Assembly: GCA_016744905.1 (NCBI GenBank)
Contig: JADGDM010000008.1
Coordinates: 1-63,780, forward strand
Origin: Sulfurimonadaceae bacterium
Lineage (GTDB): Bacteria; Campylobacterota; Campylobacteria; Campylobacterales; Sulfurimonadaceae
Length of the DNA stretch: 63,780 nt
Direction of reading: 5' to 3'
Each line of letters opens with the position of its first letter. Position 1 is the first letter of the stretch. The notes beneath the pieces were generated by a model, which saw nothing but the letters and a program-made list of their open reading frames with translations, had not been told where the DNA came from and searched no databases. Below are positions 55,927-63,780 of this stretch, one piece after another. The position numbers were made by a program, and so were the translations under genes.

Positions 55927-56832
55927 TTAATTTGTGTATGATTGCTCTTTTTCCTTTAGAGCTTTATATAGTTTCGACATTAGTGGTGTAGCCAAGCCTT
56001 TGGCTTTAGCTTCATAAACGATGTATCCACTGAGTGTTTCAAGTTCAGTTTGTCGGTGCGCTGTAAAATCTTTATGCATGGATGTAGACGCATCATGAGG
56101 TAGTGAGCGCGCTACAGTCATAGACTTTTCGATCTCATTGTCAATATTTATATCCTTAGAACGCGCAACAGAAGCAATTTCGTTTAATAATATAGACACC
56201 TCTTTTTCATGATGACTCACCAATTCATAAATACTTTTATCATAATAGGCACTTAGTGAAGCAAAACAAGATATAAAAATATATTTCTTCCATAAAGCCT
56301 CTTTTATATTCAGAGGTGTTTTATACCGTAATTCTGCTTTTTCAAAGAGCTTCTCTACTTTCTCAACACTTTGAGGAGCATCCACACTTCCAAATATTGC
56401 AGCAAATACTTTCCCTTTTTTACGAACAACCCCAGCACGCTCAATATGGGCTAATATATATACACAGGCATCCAAGACCTGCGCAGCAGTTAGCTGACGT
56501 ATTTTATCAGCGTGGCTTACCCCATTTGAAATAGGCATCACAATACTGTTATCATCAAGATGTTTTATTAGATGCTTCATAGATGTATCAATATCATAAC
56601 TTTTGACACTCAATAAAACATAATCATAAATACCCTCTAGTTCATCAATCTCGCATACTCTGTTCGGAACTACGGTATAGCTATTTTCATCTTCTATTAT
56701 ATGTAAGCCATTTTTCTCTATCACTTCTTTATGTTTTCCTCTTGCAATAAAGGTAACATGATTGTCATTACTGCACAAGGCTGAACCAATAATTCCACCA
56801 ACCCCACCAACGCCTACTATTGCTATTCTCAT
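55927..56832 (-). CDS. panE: Ketopantoate reductase-like protein
   Basis: This 301-residue NAD(P)-dependent reductase of the PanE/ApbA family has the Rossmann motif IVGVGGVGGIIGSAL and a carboxy-terminal helical domain with the conserved Lys/Asn region (EALWKKYIFI). It would reduce 2-dehydropantoate to pantoate, but family members differ in substrate. It lies 16 bp upstream of msrA on the same strand. Confidence 0.82.
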   Translation of the reverse strand: MRIAIVGVGGVGGIIGSALCSNDNHVTFIARGKHKEVIEKNGLHIIEDENSYTVVPNRVCEIDELEGIYDYVLLSVKSYDIDTSMKHLIKHLDDNSIVMPISNGVSHADKIRQLTAAQVLDACVYILAHIERAGVVRKKGKVFAAIFGSVDAPQSVEKVEKLFEKAELRYKTPLNIKEALWKKYIFISCFASLSAYYDKSIYELVSHHEKEVSILLNEIASVARSKDINIDNEIEKSMTVARSLPHDASTSMHKDFTAHRQTELETLSGYIVYEAKAKGLATPLMSKLYKALKEKEQSYTN

Positions 56833-56905
56833 TTATACCCTTACTTCTTCATTAATAGAATAATATCACATTTTTCTCTAATGACGTTAAAAGATAGAAT
56901 TACTA

Positions 56906-56934
56906 TTGACTTTAACCGTCAAATATTGTAGTAT
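56906..56934 (+). promoter_or_regulatory. Candidate promoter with operator-like repeat before the SQR-like gene
   Basis: TTGACT (56906-56911) and TAGTAT (56929-56934) are 17 nt apart. Over the -35, TTGAC and GTCAA (56906-56910 and 56918-56922) form an inverted repeat with a 7-nt centre, suggesting a regulator binding site. It is 45 bp before the ATG. Confidence 0.55.
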
Positions 56935-56979
56935 TATCAAATCAAATGACTTTAATAAATTCAACTTAAGGAAAACAGA

Positions 56980-58158
56980 ATGAATAAAAATAAAAAAGTA
57001 CTTATTCTAGGTGGAGGATTTGGTGGTGTTGATGCCGCTTCATTTCTAAAAAAAGAGAATTATGACGTTACCTTAGTCAGTGAACGTGATTACTTTTATA
57101 TCTACCCAACTTCTATTTGGGTACCCACCCATGACGCCTCTTTTGAGGATGTTTGCGTTGACCTTAAGGAATTACAAGCAGCACATATGTTTCATCTAAT
57201 AGTTGACAGTGTGACCAAGATAGAAGCAAAAGAGAAACGTGTGACCTTAGCTTCTGGAAAGGTTTTAGAAGACTATGATGTACTTATCATAGCCATTGGT
57301 GCAGGAAAAATGAAACACATGGGTCTTGAAAATACCTTATCAATCTGTGGTGCACCTCAAATGTCTTTAGATATCCGTGACCGACTTGATGCATTGGTAG
57401 AAAAAGGCAGTGGAAAAATTGCCTTTGGTTTTGGTGGAAATCCAAAAGACACGACAGCTGTTCGCGGTGGTCCAGGTTTTGAATTACTTTTTAATGTTCA
57501 CCATATGTTGAAGAAAAAAGGAATCCGTGACAACTTTGAGCTTACAATGTTTGCACCTATGGTAAAACCCGGAGCGCGCATGGGTCCTCAAGCACTCAGC
57601 ATGATGGATAAAATGTTTGGAAAAATGGATATAGGAAGACGTTTTGGTAAAAAAATCAAAATGTTTGAAAATGATGGTGTGATTTTTGAAGATGATTCAA
57701 AACTTGATGCTGATTTTACAATGTTTATTCCAGCAGGAACCGGTCATCAAGTTGTCGTAGACTCTGATTTGCCGATGAATGAGACAGGATTTATCACCAT
57801 CAATGACTACTGTGAAGTTGAAGGTATCGAAGATGTATACGCAGTTGGTGATTCAGCGGCACTTCAAGGTCCAGATTGGACAGCGAAGCAAGGCCATGTA
57901 GCTGAAGTAATGGCTAAAAATACTGCCTTTAATATCGTCGCTAAAGATAAAGGCTTAATAGAACGTAAAGGGTATATTGAGCATCTCAACATTATCTGTG
58001 TTATGGATAGTGGGGATGGGGCAGGATTTGTTTTTAGAAACAATGATAAAGCCTTTATGTTGCCAATGCCAGTTATTGGTCACTGGCTTAAAAAAGGGTG
58101 GGGAACATACTGTCGTCACTCAAAACTAGGGAATATCCCTAGAATACCAGGAATGTAA
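56980..58158 (+). CDS. Sulfide:quinone reductase-like FAD oxidoreductase
   Basis: This 392-residue flavoprotein has FAD-binding LILGGGFGGVDAASFL at the start and VYAVGDSAAL near 285. Cys123 (SICGAPQM), Cys278 (DYCEVEG) and Cys340 (NIICVMDSGDG) lie at or near the sites of the three redox Cys of sulfide:quinone reductases, but the middle one is much later than usual. The carboxy end is amphipathic, suiting membrane contact. It could be a divergent SQR, a flavocytochrome c sulfide dehydrogenase flavin subunit, or a related type II oxidoreductase. No signal peptide is seen. It leads a three-gene run. Confidence 0.75.
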   Translation: MNKNKKVLILGGGFGGVDAASFLKKENYDVTLVSERDYFYIYPTSIWVPTHDASFEDVCVDLKELQAAHMFHLIVDSVTKIEAKEKRVTLASGKVLEDYDVLIIAIGAGKMKHMGLENTLSICGAPQMSLDIRDRLDALVEKGSGKIAFGFGGNPKDTTAVRGGPGFELLFNVHHMLKKKGIRDNFELTMFAPMVKPGARMGPQALSMMDKMFGKMDIGRRFGKKIKMFENDGVIFEDDSKLDADFTMFIPAGTGHQVVVDSDLPMNETGFITINDYCEVEGIEDVYAVGDSAALQGPDWTAKQGHVAEVMAKNTAFNIVAKDKGLIERKGYIEHLNIICVMDSGDGAGFVFRNNDKAFMLPMPVIGHWLKKGWGTYCRHSKLGNIPRIPGM

Positions 58159-58160
58159 AT

Positions 58161-58514
58161 ATGATATACGCAGCACCCTTTAAAATGAATAAAACAGATT
58201 CCGCAATTACCAATGTGTTTGGTAAGGCAAAGTATTTTGGTCTTTATAATGATGAAACTCAAGAGACCAAGGCCATTGTTAATGAAAATACAGGTGGTCC
58301 ACTTATCTTAGAAGAGTTAAAAGTTCTTGGTGTCGAAACTATCTTAACACCACACCTAGGTCCACGTCCATTGCAGATTGCCCATCAGCTCGGCATGCGT
58401 GTATTTTATTGTGGTGCAGATAGAATTTTACTAGAAGAAGCCGTTCTTAGTTTTAAAGCAGGTAGTTTTCCAGAAATTACTACACAGAATATAGAACAAT
58501 ACCATTCACATTAA
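58161..58514 (+). CDS. NifX/NafY-like dinitrogenase iron-molybdenum cofactor family protein
   Basis: This 117-residue protein has the Nitro_FeMo-Co fold: AITNVFGKAKYFGLYND at the start, then GVETILTPHLGPRPLQIAHQ-like sequence and GMRVFYCGAD. Families of this type often work outside nitrogen fixation, including near sulfur oxidation genes. No nif genes are in the window. It starts 2 bp after the flavoprotein, so it is almost certainly co-translated. Confidence 0.8.
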   Translation: MIYAAPFKMNKTDSAITNVFGKAKYFGLYNDETQETKAIVNENTGGPLILEELKVLGVETILTPHLGPRPLQIAHQLGMRVFYCGADRILLEEAVLSFKAGSFPEITTQNIEQYHSH

Positions 58515-58527
58515 GCAAAGGGAAACA

Positions 58528-58908
58528 GTGACACAAGAAAACTATCAAAATAAATTTCCAATATTTAAAAAAACAATCTTAAAAAACAACTTTGCTAATG
58601 CTGATGCAGTAGTGGCACACTTAAAAGCCAAGATCGATGCGCATCCAGTTGCTACATTTATCTCAACCTTTGATCATTATGCACACACAAAGTCTCTTCC
58701 AAATGGTAATGTTCCTGAAGATGTACTTGATACTAAAAATTTAATTTTTTGTTTTGGTGCTGATCTTAGTATCGTAGAGATGTTGGCTGTAAGACCCCGT
58801 TCTTTTGGAATTATGGAGTACCCAGATAAAATTATTATAACATTTTTAGAAGCGCCTGCCCCAATGCCTCAACAGACTATGAGTACTTGGATTGGAGAGC
58901 TAGAATAG
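58528..58908 (+). CDS. DUF6858-like conserved protein
   Basis: This 126-residue protein begins at GTG 58528 with GGGAAACA before it. It resembles a domain I know as DUF6858, found with NifX-like and SQR-like genes in Campylobacterota; this match is from memory and not certain. Conserved-looking parts are ATFISTFDHYAHT and PRSFGIMEYPDKIIITFLEAP. There is no signal peptide or membrane segment. Function unknown; the setting suggests sulfur or redox metabolism. Confidence 0.6.
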   Translation: MTQENYQNKFPIFKKTILKNNFANADAVVAHLKAKIDAHPVATFISTFDHYAHTKSLPNGNVPEDVLDTKNLIFCFGADLSIVEMLAVRPRSFGIMEYPDKIIITFLEAPAPMPQQTMSTWIGELE

Positions 58909-58921
58909 ATACAATATAGTT

Positions 58922-59806
58922 ATGAATACTATAATTGATCCCTACACACTTGGCGCCACTTTATTTGTTCCCTTAAATCATAATGACTTAAGTGCTATTT
59001 TAGTGCGTCAAAAGCTTCCTACGCTACGTTCTATTGTCATTGATTCAGAAGATGGTCTTAGTGCTAGCGCGCTGGAGCATTCACTTGAAAACTTTAAGTT
59101 TCTACTTCAAACATTAATAAAAAATGATCTTATTATATTTTTTAGAGTCCGTAATATTAAACTTCTAGAAACTGTACTTGAGTACGCATTTATCGAGAAG
59201 ATCGATGGCTTTATCCTTCCTAAATTTTCACTCTCAAATGCTGAGCAGTATTTGGATATTTTTAGATTTAACTCTTCGTTTAATTTTATGCCTTCCATTG
59301 AAGGAGCAGAACTTTTTGATTTTTATAAACTTAATGAGTTAAAATCCCTTCTTCTTCCTTTTAAAACACAGATTATTCTCATTCGCTTTGGTGCACAAGA
59401 TATGTTTTCACAACTTTCACTTAAACGCGCTTGCGAAGACACCCTGTATGCATTAAGTAGTAGTTCACTAGTAATAGGCAATCTAGTAAGCATCTTCAAA
59501 TCCTCAGGCTTTGACATTAGTGCAGCCGTCTATCCGTGTTATAAAAACTTAGATGTTTTAAAAACGGAATGTAATTTAGATGTCAAAAATGGATTAGTGA
59601 GTAAAACTACTATTCATCCTTCCCAAATTCCTGTTATAGAAAAGAGTTACAAGATAACTGAAAATGAATATTCCAGTGCGCTACAGATATTAGAAAGTGA
59701 TGATCTCATATCCTCAAATAATGGGTCTATGCTAGAGCCACATACTGATTTAAATTGGGCAAATAATATTATAAAAAGGCATAAAATCTATGGTTTAAAG
59801 GTATAA
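58922..59806 (+). CDS. HpcH/HpaI aldolase / citrate lyase family protein
   Basis: This 294-residue TIM-barrel protein has IVIDSEDGLSASALE (metal/substrate motif), FRVRN, FMPSIEGAELF, ILIRFGAQDMFS and SKTTIHPSQIPVIEK near the end. These match the CitE-like group that often occurs with tellurium-resistance type gene sets or alone. It would cleave or form C-C bonds on acyl-CoA or dicarboxylates; the substrate is unknown. No CoA ligase or ter genes are nearby. It carries AGCGCGCT at 59066 read as Ser-Ala-Leu. Confidence 0.75.
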   Translation: MNTIIDPYTLGATLFVPLNHNDLSAILVRQKLPTLRSIVIDSEDGLSASALEHSLENFKFLLQTLIKNDLIIFFRVRNIKLLETVLEYAFIEKIDGFILPKFSLSNAEQYLDIFRFNSSFNFMPSIEGAELFDFYKLNELKSLLLPFKTQIILIRFGAQDMFSQLSLKRACEDTLYALSSSSLVIGNLVSIFKSSGFDISAAVYPCYKNLDVLKTECNLDVKNGLVSKTTIHPSQIPVIEKSYKITENEYSSALQILESDDLISSNNGSMLEPHTDLNWANNIIKRHKIYGLKV

Positions 59807-59840
59807 ATTGTTATTTTAGGTATACTTTATAAAAAAGAAT

Positions 59841-61517
59841 ATGCAAAAATATACCCATTATTCCAAAGATAAAAATAGCGCAACCATCCGTTATATCAAT
59901 GTCTTTTCATTTATATACATACTTGCAATGATAATTTTTGGTAACAACACCAATGAAGTAAACCCTATACTGGCACAAATCGAGCGCACACTTGCCGTTG
60001 TAGCCACCCTAAATCTACTATACTTGTACTACTCAAATAACACTAAAATACCTGCCACCGTTTTATTATTGGTCATTGCCATTGTCTTGTTGGCTATTTA
60101 TATTGATGGAGGAATTGCAGATACTGGAAATGTTTGGTTAACAATTTTCCCACTAGTCGCCTACTACTTAAAGGGTGAACGATATGGTACCTATTGGGTG
60201 ATTGTATTTTCTATAGTTATCATAGCTATTGATATTTTAATTCTTAAAAACCTTATCCATAGTGATTTTTCTCCCTTGTACCTTAGACAGACATTTTTAG
60301 TCTATTTTATAGTTTTACTCTTGAGCTACTCTAATGAACGCATTAAACGTATGACAACTTCACATGTACTAAAGTCACAAAGAGAGTTATCGAGTATCTT
60401 TGAAAATATGCAAGATACCTTTTTTAGAACAGATAATGAAAGTACTATTATCGATATAACTCCTTCCATAGAAAAACTGCTTGGATATACCAGCGATGAG
60501 ATTATTGGAAAAAAACTCTCTGATTTTTTTAAACACCATAATGACACTTTACGATTCTTGCGCGCTTTGAAATATAACAAAGGAAAGATAACAGATTTTG
60601 AAATTCCTCTTATACACAAAGATAATCATACCGTATGGATTTTAGCCAACACACAATACTTTTATGACGATAGAGGAGAAATATCAGGTATTGAAGGTAG
60701 TACAAAAGATATTACAACCTTAAAAAGCACACAAGAAGATCTCCTTCGACTGAATCAAAATCTTGAACAAAATATTGCAAAAAGGGTTGATGAATTACGC
60801 AATAAAGATGCCATGATGTTACAGCAAGCCAGACTCGCACAGATGGGAGAGATGCTCTCTATGATTGCGCATCAATGGCGACAACCACTCTCTTCAATTG
60901 CCGCTATAAATGGTAATATAAAATTAGATATCGCTATTGAGGGAGAGGTTAAAGTAGATACCTTGCAAAGTGAAATAGAAAAAATTGATGCACATGTTAA
61001 TTATCTATCAAATACTATCGAAGACTTTCGCAACTTCTTTAATCCTGGGAATAAAGCACAAGAATTTGAATTAAATGAAATTATTGAAAAAGCTTTACAG
61101 GTTCTCAGTAATAACATCCAAAAAAACAATATCACAATTGAAGAAAATTTAGAAGACTCCCTGAATCTTCTGAGTCATAAAAATGAATTGATACAAGTAA
61201 TTATTAATATCATCAACAATGCTATTGATGCACTAAATGAGAATAATACAGATAGTGAAAAGATCATCCATATTGATACATATAAGACCCAAGAAGTAGC
61301 TATTATCAATATTTATGACAATGCAGGAGGGATTCCAGAACATATCATCCCAAAAATATTTGACCCCTACTTCTCAACTAAAGATGCTAAAAATGGAACA
61401 GGTTTAGGTCTTTATATGTCAAAAATGATCATAGAAGATCACTGTCAAGGTGAGCTAATAGTCAAAAACTTCAATAAAGGCGCACACTTTGTTATTAGTT
61501 TGCCTAATCAATTTTGA
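59841..61517 (+). CDS. Orphan sensor histidine kinase with PAS domain
   Basis: This 558-residue protein has six membrane helices (about 20-165), a PAS domain (about 180-295), a coiled coil (296-335), then the phospho-acceptor His344 (MIAHQWRQPLSSI) and an ATPase domain with NIINNAIDAL, DNAGGIPEHI and GTGLGLYMSKMI. All catalytic boxes are intact. No response regulator is adjacent, so its partner is elsewhere. Its stop overlaps the ligase start (TTGA), an unexpected coupling. Confidence 0.92.
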   Translation: MQKYTHYSKDKNSATIRYINVFSFIYILAMIIFGNNTNEVNPILAQIERTLAVVATLNLLYLYYSNNTKIPATVLLLVIAIVLLAIYIDGGIADTGNVWLTIFPLVAYYLKGERYGTYWVIVFSIVIIAIDILILKNLIHSDFSPLYLRQTFLVYFIVLLLSYSNERIKRMTTSHVLKSQRELSSIFENMQDTFFRTDNESTIIDITPSIEKLLGYTSDEIIGKKLSDFFKHHNDTLRFLRALKYNKGKITDFEIPLIHKDNHTVWILANTQYFYDDRGEISGIEGSTKDITTLKSTQEDLLRLNQNLEQNIAKRVDELRNKDAMMLQQARLAQMGEMLSMIAHQWRQPLSSIAAINGNIKLDIAIEGEVKVDTLQSEIEKIDAHVNYLSNTIEDFRNFFNPGNKAQEFELNEIIEKALQVLSNNIQKNNITIEENLEDSLNLLSHKNELIQVIINIINNAIDALNENNTDSEKIIHIDTYKTQEVAIINIYDNAGGIPEHIIPKIFDPYFSTKDAKNGTGLGLYMSKMIIEDHCQGELIVKNFNKGAHFVISLPNQF

Positions 61518-62329
61518 ATAAGCTCCTACTATTACTGATATTATCCTTATCATTATTCGCCCAAAAACCTGAGTTATTTCTTCTTAATATTTACAAAGAA
61601 GATATGAATATCAGCGGGTTCCTTATGAGTGAAAAACTCGATGGTGTCCGCGCTTATTGGGATGGTAAACATCTTATTTCGAGGGGTGGAAAAATATTCT
61701 CAGCACCTAAAATTTTCACTAAAGATTTTCCAAATTTTGAACTTGATGGGGAACTCTGGAGTAAAAGAAATGACTTTGAAAATATCAGCTCTATTGTACG
61801 CACTCAAAACAGCCCAGCGCGCTGGAGTGAACTCAGTTACAATATTTTTGAAGTTCCTCATGCAGAGGGAGGTTTAAGTAGAAGGTTAGAAAATGTCAAT
61901 CCTTATAAAAGTGAATATTTAAAGATCATCAAACAAACTGTCTGTAAAAATACAAAATCTCTAATACATTACAAAAAAAGTATTCTAAAACTCGGCGGAG
62001 AAGGAGTTGTTTTAAGAGACTCCCAATCACCTTATCATATTAAAAGAAGTAATAAAGATCTAAAAGTAAAACCCTATTTTGATGAAGAATGTACCGTTAT
62101 TGGCTATACAAAAGGCAAAGGAAAGTATCTCAATCAAGTTGGCGCACTGAAGTGTAAACTAAAAGATGGTAAAATGATAAAAATTGGAAGTGGATTGAGT
62201 GATAAAGAGCGTCAAAACCCTCCAGAAATTGGAACAATAATCACTTTTAAGTATTATGGATTTACTAAGCATGGGATACCTAAGTTCCCAGTATTTTTAA
62301 GAATAAGAGAGAAAACAGATGTCAAATAA
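61514..62329 (+). CDS. Exported ATP-dependent DNA ligase (LigE-like)
   Basis: This 271-residue ligase has a signal peptide ([14 protein letters not shown]), then the adenylation Lys in [31 protein letters not shown] and [11 protein letters not shown] are motifs III-V of minimal ligases. It has no DNA-binding clamp domain. Such periplasmic ligases (LigE) are linked to natural competence and biofilm DNA in Neisseria. It starts at a TTG overlapping the kinase stop and overlaps gmd by 11 bp. Confidence 0.88.
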   Translation: MNKLLLLLILSLSLFAQKPELFLLNIYKEDMNISGFLMSEKLDGVRAYWDGKHLISRGGKIFSAPKIFTKDFPNFELDGELWSKRNDFENISSIVRTQNSPARWSELSYNIFEVPHAEGGLSRRLENVNPYKSEYLKIIKQTVCKNTKSLIHYKKSILKLGGEGVVLRDSQSPYHIKRSNKDLKVKPYFDEECTVIGYTKGKGKYLNQVGALKCKLKDGKMIKIGSGLSDKERQNPPEIGTIITFKYYGFTKHGIPKFPVFLRIREKTDVK

Positions 62330-63440
62330 AAAAGTAGCTTTAATAACAGGAATAACAGGACAAGATGGTTCTTATCTAGCAGAATTCCTCCTTAAAAAAG
62401 GCTATATCGTCCACGGTATGAAACGCCGCTCTTCTCTTTTCAATACTGATCGTATAGATCATCTCTACGAAGATCCGCAAGTTGAAAATCGCTCTTTAAT
62501 CCTTCATTACGGAGAGATGACAGACTCTATGAACATCACCCGTATCATCCAAGAAGTACAACCTGATGAGATCTATAACCTTGCAGCCATGTCTCACGTA
62601 GCTGTATCATTTGAAACACCTGAGTATGTATCCAATGCAGATGGAACAGGAACACTTCGTATCCTTGAAGCAGTGAAACTTTTAGGTCTAAGTAAAAAGA
62701 CACGTATCTATCAAGCATCAACTTCTGAGCTTTATGGAAAAGTACAAGAGACCCCTCAAAGTGAAACAACACCTTTTTATCCAAGAAGCCCTTACGCAGT
62801 AGCTAAGATGTATGCTTACTGGATTACAGTCAATTACCGTGAAGCTTATGATATGTTTGCTTGTAATGGTATCCTTTTCAATCATGAGTCACCTGTTCGT
62901 GGTGAAACCTTTGTAACAAGAAAGATTACAAGAGCTGCAAGTAAAATTGCACTGGGTCTACAAGATAAACTATATCTTGGTAACCTCGATGCCAAACGTG
63001 ATTGGGGTCATGCAAAAGACTACATCAAAATGATGTGGTTAATCCTTCAAGCTGATGAACCAGAAGACTGGGTAATTGCAACAGGTAAAACAACAACGGT
63101 ACGTGACTTTGTTAGAATGTCTTTCTCTTACGCTGGAATTGAGTTAGAGTTCAAAGGTGTTGGTAAAGAAGAGAAAGCTTATGTAGTCTCTTGTTCTAAC
63201 CCTGAGTATCAAGTAGAGATAGGGACAAACGTTGTCTCTGTTGATCCTAAATACTTCCGTCCTACTGAAGTTGATCTTCTTTTAGGTGATCCTACTAAAG
63301 CAGAACAGAAACTTGGTTGGAAACGTGAGTACCAACTTAAAGAACTTGTAGATGATATGATGCAGTCAGATCTTAAACTAATGACTAAAGATGTTTATCT
63401 TAAAGATGGTGGATATAAAACTTTGAGTTATTTTGAGTAA
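62319..63440 (+). CDS. gmd: GDP-mannose 4,6-dehydratase
   Basis: This 373-residue short-chain dehydrogenase makes GDP-4-keto-6-deoxymannose, precursor of fucose, rhamnose-type and perosamine sugars for surface polysaccharide. The NADP motif [19 protein letters not shown], the STSELYG motif and the active site YAVAKMY are intact. A partner such as fcl or per is expected beyond the window. It overlaps the ligase end. Confidence 0.96.
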   Translation: MSNKKVALITGITGQDGSYLAEFLLKKGYIVHGMKRRSSLFNTDRIDHLYEDPQVENRSLILHYGEMTDSMNITRIIQEVQPDEIYNLAAMSHVAVSFETPEYVSNADGTGTLRILEAVKLLGLSKKTRIYQASTSELYGKVQETPQSETTPFYPRSPYAVAKMYAYWITVNYREAYDMFACNGILFNHESPVRGETFVTRKITRAASKIALGLQDKLYLGNLDAKRDWGHAKDYIKMMWLILQADEPEDWVIATGKTTTVRDFVRMSFSYAGIELEFKGVGKEEKAYVVSCSNPEYQVEIGTNVVSVDPKYFRPTEVDLLLGDPTKAEQKLGWKREYQLKELVDDMMQSDLKLMTKDVYLKDGGYKTLSYFE

Positions 63441-63454
63441 GAAGGATTAAAACT

Positions 63455-63685
63455 ATGCATACTTTAAAATTAAATATACAAGACAGTGTTTTTGATAAGG
63501 TAATTTATTTTTTACAGAATCTACCTAAGCATGAAGTTTCCATTATTGAAGATAAAATTGCTGATCAAAGTATTACTAGCTCCAATAATAAAGACAGCGA
63601 CATAGAGCTTCAAGCCTTTTCTAATCATACTGCAAGCCTTATTCAAGAGTGGCAAGATGAAACAGAGGATGATGTATGGAAGTAA
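63455..63685 (+). CDS. Putative antitoxin of a type II toxin-antitoxin pair
   Basis: This 76-residue acidic protein begins MHTLKLNIQDSVFDKVIYFL, a short strand-helix as in small DNA-binding antitoxins, and ends in WQDETEDDVWK. Its last codons overlap the following toxin start by 10 bp, the usual antitoxin-first order. I cannot name the antitoxin family. Confidence 0.65.
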   Translation: MHTLKLNIQDSVFDKVIYFLQNLPKHEVSIIEDKIADQSITSSNNKDSDIELQAFSNHTASLIQEWQDETEDDVWK

Positions 63686-63780
63686 AACACTTGGACATAG
63701 TTTTATGTAAGTTTTACTTTACTGATTTAAAAAAATCTAAAAAGAGACCTGTGTTGATATTTAAAGACAACTTACCTCAT
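63676..63780 (+). CDS. MazF/PemK-like toxin, 5' part (cut by window edge)
   Basis: The ATG at 63676 starts a frame reading MEVKHLDIVLCKFYFTDLKK then SKKRPVLIFKDNLPH before the window ends. The phrase VLCKFYFTD...KKRPVLIFKD fits the first strands of MazF/PemK endoribonucleases, which cut mRNA. Only 35 codons are visible, so the family call is tentative. Confidence 0.6.
   Translation, partial: MEVKHLDIVLCKFYFTDLKKSKKRPVLIFKDNLPH

Larger units (their letters stand above)
1593..61823. repeat. Dispersed palindrome AGCGCGCT, 24 exact copies (HIP-like)
   Basis: The 8-bp palindrome AGCGCGCT begins at 1593, 2427, 3464, 5954, 6062, 9522, 9880, 10023, 12311, 15015, 15992, 16013, 18358, 26053, 27951, 28413, 34470, 35395, 38715, 43374, 55579, 56106, 59066 and 61816. 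This entry marks only the first-to-last span. Every copy is inside a coding sequence. One-mismatch relatives are also frequent, for example at 1903, 6175, 6313, 6649, 38499 and 41850. The base before the palindrome is nearly always C, T or G, and the base after is often G. None falls in the ribosomal genes, tRNAs or intergenic DNA. The count was made by eye and may be low by one or two. Confidence 0.85.

Noticed and set aside
5954-61823. AGCGCGCT explained only as a restriction-site or codon effect
   Set aside because: The motif is read in all three frames, so codon preference alone cannot make it. A methylation target remains possible and is kept as one explanation in the finding.

Overview
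The window is AT-rich and reads as chromosome from a free-living member of the Campylobacterota (Epsilonproteobacteria), most like the sulfur-oxidising Sulfurimonas/Sulfurovum group. This rests on the tRNA-Thr/Tyr/Gly/Thr-tuf cluster, the S10-spc-alpha ribosomal genes without rpmD, the order ferredoxin-panD-ybaB-PDZ-ispA-tkt, a MurE with the DNPR meso-DAP motif, and a sulfide:quinone reductase-like flavoprotein. The assignment is inference; no marker here fixes the genus.

Layout. 1-1026 (minus): the 5' part of tuf, four tRNAs and a perfect TTGACA-17-TATAAT promoter. 1038-5743 (minus): a compact second-messenger operon (FecR protein, CHASE2-adenylate cyclase, GAF-HD-GYP c-di-GMP phosphodiesterase, class II cyclic-nucleotide phosphodiesterase). 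5835-6906 (plus): yaaA and a thioredoxin-like protein. 6924-24671 (minus): three large surface lipoproteins interleaved with two alpha/beta hydrolases, a TrmH methyltransferase, nhaA, tkt, ispA, a small outer-membrane protein, a PDZ protein, ybaB, panD and a 2Fe-2S ferredoxin. 25113-28553 (minus): murE, a TPR-like protein, a NifU-type scaffold and an aldo/keto reductase. 28653-31548 (minus): alpha operon (rpmJ, rpsM, rpsK, rpsD, rpoA, rplQ). 31993-38037: two lipoproteins, a FadL-type porin, a small start-less reading frame and CvfB. 38048-44462 (minus): a six-gene operon running from a ScsD-like thioredoxin through an ABC-2 exporter and a LetA split into two genes to a seven-MCE LetB. 44549-55185 (minus): infA, map, secY and the S10/spc ribosomal genes behind a clear promoter. 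55374-56832 (minus): msrA and a ketopantoate reductase-like gene. 56980-63780 (plus): SQR-like flavoprotein, NifX-like protein and DUF6858-like protein, HpcH/HpaI aldolase, orphan histidine kinase, exported ATP-dependent DNA ligase, gmd, and a toxin-antitoxin pair cut by the window end.

How the genes work together. The first operon can make and destroy cAMP and degrade c-di-GMP. The LetA/LetB/ABC/FadL/lipoprotein genes serve the envelope. The ribosomal block is the housekeeping core, but it is split between infA and rpmJ by about 13 kb of envelope genes.

The most striking signal that is not a gene is the palindrome AGCGCGCT. I counted 24 exact copies by eye, all inside coding sequences, on both sides of the gene-strand switches and in all three reading frames. 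None lies in the ribosomal genes or tRNAs. With this base composition fewer than one is expected. It behaves like the HIP1 highly iterated palindrome of cyanobacteria. Other leads are a 14-bp inverted repeat bracketing tRNA-Thr(GGT), a pair of paralogous lipoproteins with an unrecognised shared domain, and a 24-bp palindrome holding the stop codons of two convergent reading frames.
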